Below, piece by piece: positions 11,877 to 22,679 of a DNA stretch of 58,000 nucleotides. Within the stretch, counting starts at the first letter, position 1. Each line of letters opens with the position of its first letter. The translations under genes were made by a program, and so were the position numbers. Source of the DNA: Diphasiastrum complanatum (lineage: Eukaryota > Streptophyta > Lycopodiopsida > Lycopodiales > Lycopodiaceae); the NCBI GenBank assembly GCA_029204225.1, contig CM055097.1:45965038-46023037 (forward strand), in the 5' to 3' direction. Below the pieces are notes generated by a model that was not told the origin of the DNA, ran no database searches, and worked only from the letters and a program-made list of their open reading frames with translations.

Positions 11877-11948
<72 letters not shown>

Positions 11949-12112
11949 ATCACTAACTTTGAGGAGTCCGCTACTGAAAGACCCGTTCTGGTCATTTTAT
12001 CTCTGTCATCTACTATTGTATCTGTGCTTCTCTTCAATCGCACATTTTACATATATATATCAACTGGAAGATCTTGTATTATTCTATTTTATATTTACAA
12101 GATCGCTTAACA
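11451..12112 (-). mobile_element. 5' LTR of copia Cop-C
   Basis: Next to the primer site the plus strand begins TGTTGAC, and a plausible far end, TTAACA, lies at 12112, giving TGTT...AACA ends and about 660 bp. On the minus strand a TATATAAG box lies close to 11860, suitable for the LTR promoter. A long TC repeat sits inside. There is no second LTR in the window, so the far boundary is provisional. Confidence 0.6.
11879..11947 (+). repeat. (TC)n microsatellite
   Basis: An uninterrupted run of TC dinucleotides, about 34 units, inside the Cop-C LTR just upstream, in minus-strand terms, of its TATA box. Its purity suggests recent or ongoing expansion. Confidence 0.97.
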
Positions 12113-12389
12113 GCTGATTAACTAACTAATTAGAATAGTTGTTATTGGAGCATGAAGAGGTAGACAATTTGTACTTGGAATACTGTGTATTTTGCCAGAG
12201 TGTCGCTTGTGTAGTATCCCATGTAAAACTGCAGTGTCAGATTTTTCTTTGCAATTGTCTCTTGTCGAAAACTACATGTAAAAATGCAGTGTCGCATTTT
12301 TCGCAAAAAGTGTCACTTTTTTGGAAGTGCCTAAATGTGAAACTGCACGTGCTCTGCATGGACAGAAGGTATTGACTGAGTAGCTGTCT
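12113..12389. other. Boundary between Cop-C and the G1 downstream ORF, with a short triplicated motif
   Basis: The motif CATGTAAAACTGCAGTGTC occurs near 12220, again with small changes near 12273, and a weaker third version (AATGTGAAACTGCAC) near 12330, at about 50-base steps. There is no credible gene. On the minus strand the G1 extra ORF fades out into this stretch. Confidence 0.4.
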
Positions 12390-14378
12390 TTAAACTTTCT
12401 TCCAGGGTGGCGATATGTTGGTTGAGGGCCTAGATGGAAGCGGTATAGGCTTGTTGCAGTTTGGAGTGCTGCTCCATCGTGGCTTTTAACTTTTGTGCCA
12501 ACGCTTGATATGCCTCCACTGGAATCGGAGTTCTCTCAGGAATAGTTGGTGGTGCGAAATAATGGAAATCTACAAGTTTCAACTGTTCCTTTATAGCGGA
12601 ACGTGCTGCTTGTGCATCCGCTAAGGCCTCGTCGCATTCGACAATAAGTTGTGTGAGAGCATTCTGATGGTTGGAGATCTTCCGCTGGAGTTGGTTCTGG
12701 AGGTGGTTGAGCATTTATTGTTGTTGTTGATTATAAGTAGTGAGAGTCTGGATCTGCTACTGCTGTTGCTTGCTTTCTTCCTCCAACCTTGTTTTTTTTT
12801 CTAAAGACCTGCCATAGCGCCATCATCAAACTGCCTTACGGTATATTGTCCTGCCTAAGGTGCCGAACAGATTGTATTGGAGCTCATTCACCAACCATAC
12901 CGCTTTTTGGGCTATGAGGGGTAATTGCTCCCAAGGGCCGATGTTTGGGAGTGTGTAGATATAGCTGGGATATGGCATAGGATTAAATGGAAGAAAATCT
13001 AGAATGGGGGGAGATGAAAATTTTGAGAAAAGACATAAGGAGGCGATTGAGGGATGAGAGGTGGTGAATGTGATGGTGACAAATTTTGTGTCGGGAATGT
13101 GTGGATTGGACTATTTGTGATGGTGGTGGATGGAATTTTTGTTAATAACTGCAAGGCAAAATCATCTACATTGACTGCAGAGTCAAATAGGGTGATAGGT
13201 TGGACATGTGAGGGCTTTTGGGGGATTGTGGAATCAAAGCCCGTGTTAAGTGTGAATGAGGGGGTGGAGGTAGTAGTGAATGGTGGAGGTAGTGGTGAAA
13301 GGGATGTTGTGCTAGTAGGTAATGAAAGTGGAATGCTAGAAGTGATCTGAGTGGACAGAACCACGTCTCTTGAACCAAAACCTGAAATTCCTGCATCCAA
13401 GGAGCTACTTGTTGCTGCTACTACGACTTGTCTTCATTCTTGGGCCTGTTGGAGTAAGGTCTCCTGATGCGCGAGAACCTCCTTTGGGACTTGAGAGGGT
13501 TTCAAGCTCCCGTCGAATTCAACATACTCTGCTCCTATATCACAAGATAAGATATCAGGGGAGATCGTATCGTCCGTGTTGATTGTTTTATCCCTCTGCT
13601 TCTTCGTCAGTGGTGCGGGTGAAACAAGTTCGGCTGATAGTTGTAGGGTGGCACGCTTTCTGGTGCTAGGATAGATGTCTTTGAGCTCTTTGATAGTTGT
13701 GGCCATTCGATGTCCAAGTTGCTTTGTGACCAATATGTGGAGGAGATATCCACATTTGTGGTGGCTTTTCTAGCTTTTAGGGCCCCACATACTTTGTCTG
13801 ACATTTTTTCTGCCCACTTGTAACTGTGAGTGGAATTATTCATGGTGATAGTTAATGAAAATAGATCGCTAGGTGGAATACGATCCATTTTGATGGTGTG
13901 GACCTCGACCATGGCAACGAGGATTTCTAATGCCTGCCTTGAGCTTTGGATCTGTGATGAGGTGAGTAACAATGTCGTCGTTGGTTTGGGCAATTATCTT
14001 TCCGTCGTCCATCAGAAACATGGTGAAGTATTTGGCATCATAACTGGTACCTTGCCATGGATCGTCTCTCCGAGGTTAGGAAATCCAATGCTTTGTAAAT
14101 GTTCTGGAGAGATGTTGAAGATGGTAGAGCTACTGCCCTTAGAAATGATCTAAAATGTCTGGAACTCGTCTGAATAAGTGGAGTAGGCTGCTCGGATCAA
14201 AACTCTCACTCTTTTGATTTGTGAAATATGTCAGATCAAAACCAAGGTTAGTAAGAATATCCTTAGCTAGGATGAGTTGTTCAGCATAATTCTTGATGGA
14301 AATCAAGAAGATGTCATTTGAATAAGACTTAGGGGCCTTACAACGATGAAGCGAGAGTGACGAGTCACGAGAGGCCAT
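12390..14378 (-). pseudogene. Gypsy G1 extra ORF downstream of integrase (broken)
   Basis: Minus-strand pieces in order are: an N-terminal segment starting MASRDSSLSL (14378-14139); a middle segment (13993-13607); a segment with the APWMQEF phrase followed by a Ser/Pro/Thr-rich region (about 13410-12999); and a heptad-rich, probably coiled-coil region (12714-12390). Several stops and frameshifts separate them. The order (N-terminal domain, S/P/T-rich linker with a WMQ phrase, coiled coil) matches the ORF in the same place in G2. No transmembrane segment, zinc finger or polymerase motif is seen, so function is unknown. The position equals that of the extra or env-like ORFs of some plant gypsy lineages. 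Confidence 0.6.
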
Positions 14379-14501
14379 GGTAGCAGTGATTCTAGATGGT
14401 TCTGAAAATTCTGAAAATTTTGAAAATTTTGGAAATTTAGAATTTTAGAATGAACTCGGGAGTAGAAATTTAGAATGAACTCGTAGAGAGGATGGTTGAG
14501 G

Positions 14502-14511
14502 CTTATATATA
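14502..14511 (-). promoter_or_regulatory. TATA box upstream of the G1 extra ORF
   Basis: The minus strand reads TATATATAAG, about 125 bases upstream of the ATG at 14378, inside the element between integrase and the extra ORF. G2 has a comparable box upstream of its own extra ORF. Function is inferred from sequence and position only. Confidence 0.45.
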
Positions 14512-15069
14512 GACTTTTTTTGACAGAAAATCGTAACTTGTCCAAGAAATCATCCTTAGTGCCCATGATTTCCTAGTGAGGTTCACGAATTTTGAGGCAC
14601 TATTCTGAGGGCCGACGAGTTCCTATAAGTGATTTTTTTGTATAAAAATGAGTAAAAATGGCTAACTATACCAAAATTGGTCTGATCAGAATTTGTGGAT
14701 ATGATAGAGAAATTGTGGAGATGACTTTGAGGCTCAACGAATTATCTACAAATTTTGTCAATGAGGATCTGATGCAAAAAACTAAATTTTTTCTATTTCT
14801 GAAAAGTTTGTCTCTGAGACAGAATTTGTGGAGGTAATAAATGAATCGTGCATACTAAAAAAGGGGTTGGGCAAATTCTATGTGATGTGGTTGTGAGACG
14901 AATTTTCTGAAAAGAATGATTCTTGTGATTTTCACAGAAAAAGACTAATTGTATGTCTGATTTGATGATATCTTAATGTTTTGAATCAAGAAACACACCA
15001 AGAAAAAAAAAAATTGTTTGAAATGACAAGCAGGCAGTAAACATAATTAAAGAACAAAATTTAGAAAAT
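14512..15069 (-). other. G1 spacer between integrase and the extra ORF
   Basis: About 550 bases of A+T-rich, non-coding sequence with many stops on all frames. Just downstream of the TATA box, 14399-14440 contains short repeats of a TCTGAAAAT-type unit that make a run of Asn-Phe-Gln in one frame. No RNA gene was recognised. Confidence 0.45.
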
Positions 15070-16260
15070 AAAACAAGGCTCATTGTACTTTCTCAGTTTG
15101 CTCCCATTGACCACAATGTCTAAAAGATCGCCTTATAGGGTTTGGAGGTGGACATATCTGGAGACAAATATCTTTTGAATGACATAAGGGCCTTGGCTTG
15201 AAACTTTCAGTTTTTCTTTAAAGGCTTTGGCTTGGTATAGTAGAACCTTATCTCCGATCTGAAACTCTTTGAGTTTTAAGAATCGATCATGCCATGCTTT
15301 TTGTCGACGTTTGTGGACTTGTTGAGCATGGTCCACGTGTTTCAAACAATTGTTCTAGATGAAATAACTTGTTTGCTAGGATTTGTCAATTATCTAGCTC
15401 AAGGTTATAGGCTAGTAAAAGGGATGGAATATGGAATTCTACAGGCATAACGGCTTCTTGGAAATATACTAGCTGAAAAGGGGTTAAGCATGTGGCTTGC
15501 TTCGGGGTAGTGCGGTAGGCCCATAGAGCAACATGAAGTTTTAGTTCCCAATCAGATCGGCTGGACTCGATAGTTTTGGAGAGAATGTCACTTAAGATTT
15601 TGTTTGTGGATTCCACCTGGCCATTGCATCGTGGATAATATAGGGAACTTTTGCGATGTACCACAAAAAAATTTGGAAAGTAGATATGCTATGACATAGT
15701 TAGTAAAATGTGTATCCCTATCACTGATAAGTTTTAGAGGACATCCAAAACGAATGATAACCTGTTCATAGAGAAATTTTGAGGTAGAATGAGCGTCAGC
15801 ATTGTGAACGGCTCTTGCTTCAGCCCATTTGGTACACTAGTCCGTAGCTACTACGATATATTACGATTGAGTGTGTCTAGTAGCGGGACTAATGGGTCCA
15901 ACATAATCAATTTTCTATTTTTGAAAAACTTGATCAGTTGTGACAGGGTGTAAAGGCATGTAGTCAGTCTTTTGAAATCGTTTTATTCGTTGACAAACAT
16001 CACATGCTTGGTAAAGGTATGCGTATTCTTAAAGAGAGTTGGCCACCAAAATCCAGCCAAGAGAATTTTCTTAGCAGTCATATCAGAAGAGAAATGGCCT
16101 ACTCCAACGCCTTCATGAGTGAGGGAGATAACAGAGGGTATTTCACCTTTAGTAAGACAACGTCGGATAATTCCATCTAACCCTTGCTTGTAAAGTTGGC
16201 GTGCAATTAACGTATAAGGATTGGTTTTGAGGACCAACGCACGAGGTTCGGGTTTAGTTA
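15070..16260 (-). pseudogene. Gypsy G1 integrase (broken)
   Basis: Minus-strand segments are: a zinc-binding (H2C2) region with HEGVGVGHFSS and FWWPTL, then, after a frameshift, the ACDVCQRIKRFQ motif; a catalytic core with ISDRDTHF (second Asp) and NGQVESTNK (Glu); and a C-terminal stretch with GDKVLLY and QGPYVI resembling the GPY/F module. Frameshifts near 15985 and 15670 and stops make it inactive. No chromodomain is visible after the GPY module. It follows RT-RNase H directly, the usual gypsy order. Confidence 0.85.
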
Positions 16261-16379
16261 TAGGATGGATCCATCTGCCTTGAAGTTAAATAAAGTGTAA
16301 TTTCCTTGGCCCAAACAGGTGTAGAGTCAACTTGAAATAAGATGTCATTAGGTAAATCATCGTTGGCACCTTGATCTAG

Positions 16380-17891
16380 AGTTAGTAGGTTAGGGATTCG
16401 AAATAGAAGGTCTGCTAAAAAATGTTGAACTCCCTTTCAAACCATGATCCTAAACTCAAATTCTCACAGTAATAGGATCCATCGAGTAATACGACCGGTT
16501 GTGCAAGTCTTGTTGATGAGATATAGGAGTGATTGATGATCAGTGAAGAAGGCAAAAACTTTTCCCAGAAGATAATGGTGAAACTTCTGAACCGCATATA
16601 TCATTGCCAAAGCTTCACGCTTGGTAGTGGTATAGTTGACTTCAACACGTATCAATTGTCTACTGAGAAAGCGGATTGGATAATCCTTTTTGAATTTCCC
16701 GGGTTGGGTGAGCACTGCTCCAATGGCATACTTAGATGCATCAGTATGCACATGGAAGTCTTTGGAATAATCAGGAGCCTGGAAGATAGGTGCATTGGTA
16801 AGGGCTTCTTTTAGTTGATTGAATGTGATGCGTTGTTCATCAGTCCATTTGGGAACAACAACTACTTTATAGATTAATCGTGCTTTATTAGCGAAGTCTA
16901 GGATAAAGCACCGATAGTAGTTGGCATGGCCAAGGAAGGAATACACTTCGCGGATGGTACGGGGTTTCAGGTAGATTTTTTTGGAAATGATATGTCCTAA
17001 CAAAATACCATGTATTACCCATATCAGACATTTTTCAGGGTTCAAAGAGATGTCAAAGCATTGACATTGGATAAAAATTTTCTCAAGCACAGACAGATGA
17101 CTTATTTCTTCTAAATGTGCACCTAAATCATCCAAGTAAACTTCTAGGTTATCTCCCATTTGTTGAGAAAAGGCAGCTTGCATAACATGGTGGAAAATGC
17201 TAGGAGCATTACAGAGACCAAAAGGCATGACTTTTCAACAGAAGGTTCTCCATTTTGTGGCAAAAGTGATTTTATGTTGATCTTCTTCAACAATTTGAAT
17301 CATATTGTATCCGCTAAAGCCATCTAAGAAAGAGTAGGTCTCATATCTTGCAAGATTTTCTAAGATGGGTTCTTCGAAAGGTAATGGAAAATGATTACAT
17401 TTTGTGACAACATTAAGTTTTTTAAAATCGACACAGATCTGGAGTTTTTCATTTTCCTTAGGAACAATGACGATTGGGGAGACCCACTCAGTATGTTTGA
17501 TTTCATTGATAAATCCTATATCTAACAATCATTATAATTCTTCTTTGATTTTGGCCTTATAGATCAGATTACATCTATAGGGACGGCTGGTCTCGAACCT
17601 GGTTTAAGGGGAATACGATGCACAACTACTTGGGATGAGGTCCTTTCATGTCTTTATAGGACCAAGCAAAAGACATGTCGATATTTGCATAGAAGCTTAT
17701 CAAGCCTTCTGCGTTGTTCCCGTGACTCCAATTTATGATATAGTAGATTCAACTTAATGACCTTTTTTGTAGGTGGACTGGTATGGCTCAAACACTGAGT
17801 TAGTAGTAGAAGATCTTTCGTCATGAAACCATGCGGGTTTGAGTTTGCCATATGAATCAATGGTAATAGAGTTGTCTCTATTTCCAAAGGT
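16380..17891 (-). pseudogene. Gypsy G1 protease-RT linker, reverse transcriptase and RNase H
   Basis: The linker (17887-17654) is followed by RT from 17528: WVSPIVIVPKEN, FLDGFSGYN (motif A Asp), then a stop near 17232 and MPFGLCNAPS, VYLDDL (active-site YLDD) and SLNPEKC. RNase H has HTDASKYAIGAVLTQPGK, REALAMIYAVQ and FFTDHQSLLYL, and the open frame closes at 16464. Residues needed for RT and RNase H are largely present, but the stop separating motif A from the YLDD part breaks the gene. At 17891 it is interrupted by Cop-A; on the other side the frame resumes in the protease at 21590. Confidence 0.9.
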
Positions 17892-17896
17892 GACTA

Positions 17897-18891
17897 TGAA
17901 GAAACAGAATGTTTCTAACTACGAAGCCTTGCTAGCTTTCAGCCCTCAACCTGACGAAGATGTTCGTGAACACGAAAGTCAGGAGACACGAAACACGAAA
18001 AGGTTCGCAAGCACGAAAGTCAAAGGAAACGAAGACGAACGGTTTGCGAACACAAAGGATTCATGGACGAGAATCTTTTGCGGTCCAGTACGAGAGAAAG
18101 GCAGACGAGCAAAACGAAACCAACGATGAAAACGAAACCAACGACGCGACACAAAAAATGTTGCAAAACACGTTATTGCCCTCACGCTCCAAAGAGTACC
18201 AGCAAACATCATGCAAGTACCCAGAAGTACAGATATCTGATCTTGGCATGACGTCAGTAGATACACTTTAGGTCATGTTAATCACTCTAATCTTAGATTT
18301 ACATAGAGCAACTATACTTACTAGATCACACTTGACATATAGATGACAGAATACACATACAGTGTAATGTAGTAGTCTGATGCTAGTAAGCAATCAAGAC
18401 GAAATACAGACAACAAGTCCGCCTGCGTGCAAGACGAGGTCTGTGATCAGGATCCATAGAGATCCAAAGTCCGCTAGTAAGCAAGACATACATCTGTGAG
18501 AGAAGTATTTCTCTTACGCCAACACATTGCGTGGATTTGCATGCAGTGCTTGAGAAAATCAGAGGAAGATCAATATAGATAATTTCTCTTGTTGTGTCTG
18601 ATCTTGAATGAAAATGCGTCTGTTGTTACTCAGATGTCTGAGTTTTCTTGTTCATTTTAATTTCGCACCTTGGAAACTATGTTGAATGTTATATCAATTT
18701 TATAAACGTAGATCAGCAGTGCCTGACTACATTCTGGAGGATTGTAGGAGTGATTCAGCTGGCAGTGTCCAGCGATCGCATCTAAACTCCATCCGAGTCG
18801 CAAGAGGATCGTGGTGCCTTCGTGAAAGCTTCGTGACTGCAAAATCCCATTCTCATCAGTGGTATCAGAGCATATCACATGATTCTCATCA
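17897..18891 (+). mobile_element. 5' LTR of Cop-A
   Basis: It runs from TGAAGAAACAG after the target duplication to ATTCTCATCA before the primer site. Its start is clearly related to the solo LTR at 54340 (shared GCTTTGCTAGCTTT-like and AGTCCGCTAGTAAGCAAGA phrases). The last 34 bases repeat the preceding 34, so a complete primer-site-like sequence lies inside the LTR at 18859-18870. Confidence 0.75.
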
Positions 18892-18903
18892 GTGGTATCA
18901 GAG
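18859..18903 (+). promoter_or_regulatory. Duplicated primer binding site of Cop-A
   Basis: TGGTATCAGAGC occurs at 18859 inside the LTR, and TGGTATCAGAG again at 18893 just after the LTR end. The inner copy matches initiator tRNA-Met over 12 bases, the outer one over 11. Because the 3' LTR remnant next to the target duplication also ends after the inner copy, the outer site appears to have been used to form the integrated element. Confidence 0.75.
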
Positions 18904-18939
18904 TAGGTTATCCTATCATATCCTGACATAGCCAAGAAG

Positions 18940-19698
18940 CTAGCAGATCCAGGAGGCCAAGCATTCAAACAAACAACCATCAACAAGGGAACAAATTCAA
19001 GAAGCAATAGCTTCAATCAGCAGCATGTAGAGCAAGATCTGACAATACTTGATTCTTTAGGATATAACTTTATAGCCTGGAAAGTTAAGACATCACTGAT
19101 ACTGAAGGTCGAAGGATTATTCCCCTGGGTGGATGGCACAAAAGAAATGCCTACAACAACAGGCAAGGAGCTACGTGAGTGGAGGGAGAAAAATGACAAG
19201 TTAGTAGCCTTGCTATCATCTTCCATCAAAGATAGTCTCACACTTGACCTGGCTACACTCTCCAAAGCCAAGGAAATGTGTGATGCATTACTCACCAGAT
19301 TTCAGACGAAATCGAGAAGTCAGATCATGATGCTGGAAGATCAGCTGACGAATCTACAGTGGGATGGAAAAGACCTCACTTCTTTCGTGAGAAAGATGAA
19401 GGGTCTATTTCTATCACTACATAACTCTGGATCAGAGAATGTTGTGTCAGTTGAGAAGCAACTCACGTACCTGTTGAGAGCCTTACCCAGATCATTCCAG
19501 ACAACGAGGACCCTGCTCGCAAAAGATCCTACCATGAATCTCGAAAGGCCAATTGTCGAGATTCGAGAGGAAGTCGAGACCAGAGAATACCTTGATCACA
19601 AGGATGGTTCTGACCAGGCCCTCTATGACAACAAAGAAAAATCCAAAAAACAATTTAATCCTAAGAGGGAGTCCAATCAGAGGCAGGATCGTGATTAG
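18940..19698 (+). pseudogene. Cop-A gag
   Basis: The translated region contains the copia gag pattern: LDSLGYNFIAWKVKTSL with the conserved Trp, LEDQLTNLQW, FVRKMKGLFL and LRALPRSF (the UBN2-type retrotransposon gag fold by family resemblance). The main open frame is 19129-19698, stopping after a basic, Gln-rich tract. Upstream codons from about 18940 are open in part of the region, so the true start is not certain. The zinc knuckle follows in a shifted frame at about 19777. Confidence 0.8.
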
Positions 19699-21497
19699 CA
19701 ACCAAAGGGTACTAGCAAGAGCAACTGGAAGACCAAAGGGAGGTCGAAACAACAAGGTGCAGATAAGAAGACTTATGTGAGATGCAGAAGAGACGAGCAT
19801 ACATTTGATACATGCTGGCTCAATTCTAAGATTGAGTGTATCCATTGCCATAAGAAGGGTCATGTTGCCATGGATTTCCACCAGAACCCGAGAAACAAGT
19901 CAGCACAGAATAGAAAAGAGAACAACAATAGTTCATCTTATGTTGAGGAGCCCGAGAGCTCAAAAATGGGCGAAGAAGGAACGAACAGAAATTGTTCGAC
20001 CGCCTATATATGTGAAGACGTGTGCAACATTAACATCTGATGCACATGAGGTGATCCTAGATTCATGAGCCACCTCACACTTCGTGACATCAAGACGAAT
20101 AATGTTTGATTTCAGAAGTGCAGATCCCTCAAGATTCATAGTTCTTGGAGATGGATCTAGACATCAAGTGAACGGTATTGGTTCACTATGGCTCAACACT
20201 AGAGGCAGAGATAGACGACTCGAAGACGTTCTGTTCGTGCCTACTCTGCAACAAGACTTGCTATCTGTAGCAAGAATAGCAGATGCAGGGATGCGTGTGA
20301 CGTTTTTTGACGAAGCATGCAATGTGATTGATGCCAATACTAGTACTTTGATAGCTCAAGACAGAAGGAAAGGGAACCCATATCATATGAAGGTACGCTT
20401 ACCTGCAGATCATCTGCATCAGACTCATGACGACTCGCCAGACACTCTATGGCATAGAAGACTTTGCCACATGAACTCAATGGCACTATACCCGGGCAAA
20501 CCATCATGGAGCAATAACAGGGGCCAACATCTCGAATGCAACCAATTCGACCACCTGTGATGCATGTTTGAAGGGCAAGATGTCACGGACTCCATTCATC
20601 AAAGACTCCTATAGAACGACAAAGATTCTGGAGCTAGTGCATTCTGACATCTGTAGACCATTCAACGTGATCTCAATAGGAGGTTCAAAGTATTATTTAA
20701 CCTTCATTGATAATTATAGCAAATTTGCCAGAGTGTATTTTATTCAGAATAAATCTGAAGCACTTGACAAATTTACAAAATATGTAAATTGGGCTGAAAG
20801 ATGTACAAGCAGCAAGGTGAAGCAGATCAGAATATATCGAGGTGGCAAATACATCTCGAACCGCTTCACTGACTTCTGCAATGATTGTGGCATCATTCAC
20901 AGAAGAACTGCAACCTACACACCGCATCACAATGGTGTTGCTGAACGAAAAAACAGGACATGGCAGAAGCAGCAAAATGCATGATGGCCTATTGGAAGGC
21001 TCCAAGGGCACTGTGGGCTGAAGCAGTAGCTATAGTCGCATCCATCCAAAACAGGATAGGCAAGTCTGGTGTTCTTCACACGACACCACATGAGCTATGG
21101 TGGGGTAGAAAGCCCAATCTGTCTCATGTCAAAATCTTTGGCTGTGCAGCATATGCACATATTCTTGATAAGCTTCGAAAGAAGCTTGATGAGAAAGCCA
21201 AGCAGGGATTCCTGGTAGGTTATGACAACAACTCGTCATACTACATAGTGTACATGCCAGACACGAACATTGTGAAAAGAGTGAGAGATGTCAGATTCGA
21301 TGAGAGCAGGACAATGGCCAATGATGATCTTGTCAGGTACGAAGTTCTGGAGAGACAGTACTATGACCTGCCACCAATGACAGAGGGAGCAGAGGATGAA
21401 CATGAAAATGAAGATTTTCGAGTCGTCTCCCATTCGAGAAACGAATCTGACGAAGAAAGATTCGAGAGGCAACCTGCTGCCGCAGTTCATGTAAACC
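19699..21497 (+). pseudogene. Cop-A pol remnant: zinc knuckle, protease, integrase (RT absent)
   Basis: Visible in order are: a zinc knuckle CIHCHKKGHVAMDF whose last Cys is Phe; a protease motif ILDS-ATSHF whose Gly codon is TGA; the pre-integrase WHRRLCHMNS; and integrase with LVHSDIC (first Asp), IRIYRGGKYIS where the second Asp position is Tyr, and NGVAERKNRTW (Glu). The C-terminal integrase segment follows (FGCAAYAHI, GFLVGYD). Frameshifts lie near 20550 and 20980. The sequence then jumps into the 3' LTR tail at about 21497, so reverse transcriptase and RNase H are deleted. It cannot be functional. Confidence 0.85.
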
Positions 21498-21584
21498 AGG
21501 ATCGTGGTTCCTTCGCAAAAGCTTCGCGACTGTGAAATCCCATTCTCATCAGTGGTATCAGAGCATATCACACGATTCTCATCA
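21498..21584 (+). mobile_element. Remnant of Cop-A 3' LTR
   Basis: Eighty-seven bases match the end of the 5' LTR (18808-18891), including the internal primer-site-like sequence at 21553, and stop at CTCATCA before GACTC. The internal deletion therefore runs from pol into the LTR. Confidence 0.8.
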
Positions 21585-21589
21585 GACTC

Positions 21590-22126
21590 GGCCTTTGCTC
21601 CACTCATGAATGATTGTTGCATTGGTAAGCCATGGGCGACCAAATAGTAACTCATAGGAATAGGCATTGCTAAGAATGTTGCGTACAACGAAGTCTATAG
21701 AAAACTTCAAGCCTCCTTGTTTGATCAGCACTTGTGGAAGGAAACCGGTAGGTCGTACCACACTTTGATCAGCCATCCTAAGCTGACAATTGGGTTTGGT
21801 GAGTTTGTCTCTCAGATTCCATTCTAACATGAGAGATGTGGAAATGATGTTGACGTCTGAACCACCATCTAGGATAGCTAGGACTTCGCGAGATTGGCAA
21901 TGTGTAGCTGGAATCTTGATATTGTTTCTTTCACTGAGTGGATTTGTGAGGTGTAATGGCATGAGAAGATGGAACTGAGGCTGCTTGTGGTATGGCCCAA
22001 GCTGTAGTTGTAAGATACTGATAGAGGCCTCAACTAATGCTAACAATCTACAACTACAATTTGGTTTGACTGTTGAGCCAAAATTCATAAATATAAGAAA
22101 ACTAAAATTTGATCAAATAGAGAATC
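21590..22126 (-). pseudogene. Gypsy G1 aspartic protease, copy B
   Basis: The minus-strand frame (22088-21582) has the active-site motif AILDGGSDVNIIS, then ADQSVVRPTG and LLFGRPWLTNA, the usual retropepsin layout. It is homologous to the G2 protease (VDGGSGVNLIS and LLGRPWLRTA). The C-terminal side is interrupted by Cop-A and continues at 17891; the N-terminal side is interrupted by Cop-M at 22127 and continues at 23864. The fragment itself has no internal stop. Confidence 0.85.
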
Positions 22127-22131
22127 ATCGT

Positions 22132-22385
22132 TGTTGGTTTTTGCCTAACAAAATGTTGACTGCTAGTTAAGCTACATAACAACAAGAAACTTAGAAAGGA
22201 AAACACAAGAGGTTTGATAAAGAAAATGACCCTTAGACAGCTAGCCTTCATGGGCTGTTTATATATGCAAAAGAGAAGAGTACATGCATGCCAAGAAAGA
22301 GCTATTATGGATTGACAGATTGAGGGAAGGATTGTTGATGTCAACAAACAAAAGAAACAAAAAAGTGTTTTGTTTGACACCACCA
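22132..22385 (-). mobile_element. 3' LTR of Cop-M
   Basis: It is 254 bp and aligns with the 5' LTR over its length, sharing the TATATAAACAGCC promoter-like box and the GTTGACATCA segment, with noticeable base differences and a few extra bases. It begins after the purine tract on the minus strand (TGGTGG, one change from TGTTGG) and ends CCAACA at 22132. Confidence 0.85.
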
Positions 22386-22396
22386 AACCCTCCCTC
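22386..22396 (-). promoter_or_regulatory. Polypurine tract of Cop-M
   Basis: On the minus strand the bases GAGGGAGGGTT lie directly before the 3' LTR, as expected of a plus-strand primer. Confidence 0.75.
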
Positions 22397-22679
22397 AAAC
22401 AAAAAACACATTTCTTTTTTGAATTCTACTATCACCTACATGTAGACTCCATGTCTTCACACATCATTTGTGTGTGGTCTCTACGCAGTTATACATGGAC
22501 TGTGATTTAACCTTCTTTCACCTACATGTGGACTCTACATATTCACACACCATTGTGTGGTCTACGTAGCTATACATGGACTGTGAATTTTGATTTTTGA
22601 TTTTTGATTTTTAGTGATACCTACAAGAAGCTACATACATCATTAAATTCTAAAGAGCTACTACTACTTTCTCTACTTC

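Larger units (their letters stand above)
17897..21584 (+). mobile_element. Copia element Cop-A inserted in gypsy G1
   Basis: The element starts TGAAGAAACAG and ends CTCATCA, flanked by GACTA (17892-17896) and GACTC (21585-21589), a five-base target duplication with one change. Removing it restores the G1 frame across SKGRVTFGN, as in other gypsy proteases. It keeps a 995-bp 5' LTR, primer site, gag, protease and integrase, but RT and RNase H and most of the 3' LTR are deleted; only 87 bp of the 3' LTR remain. The same insertion end is in copy A, so it predates the duplication. Confidence 0.85.

Noticed and set aside
11838-12110. Open frame with a Leu-Ser run
   Set aside because: It is produced by the TC microsatellite in an LTR.
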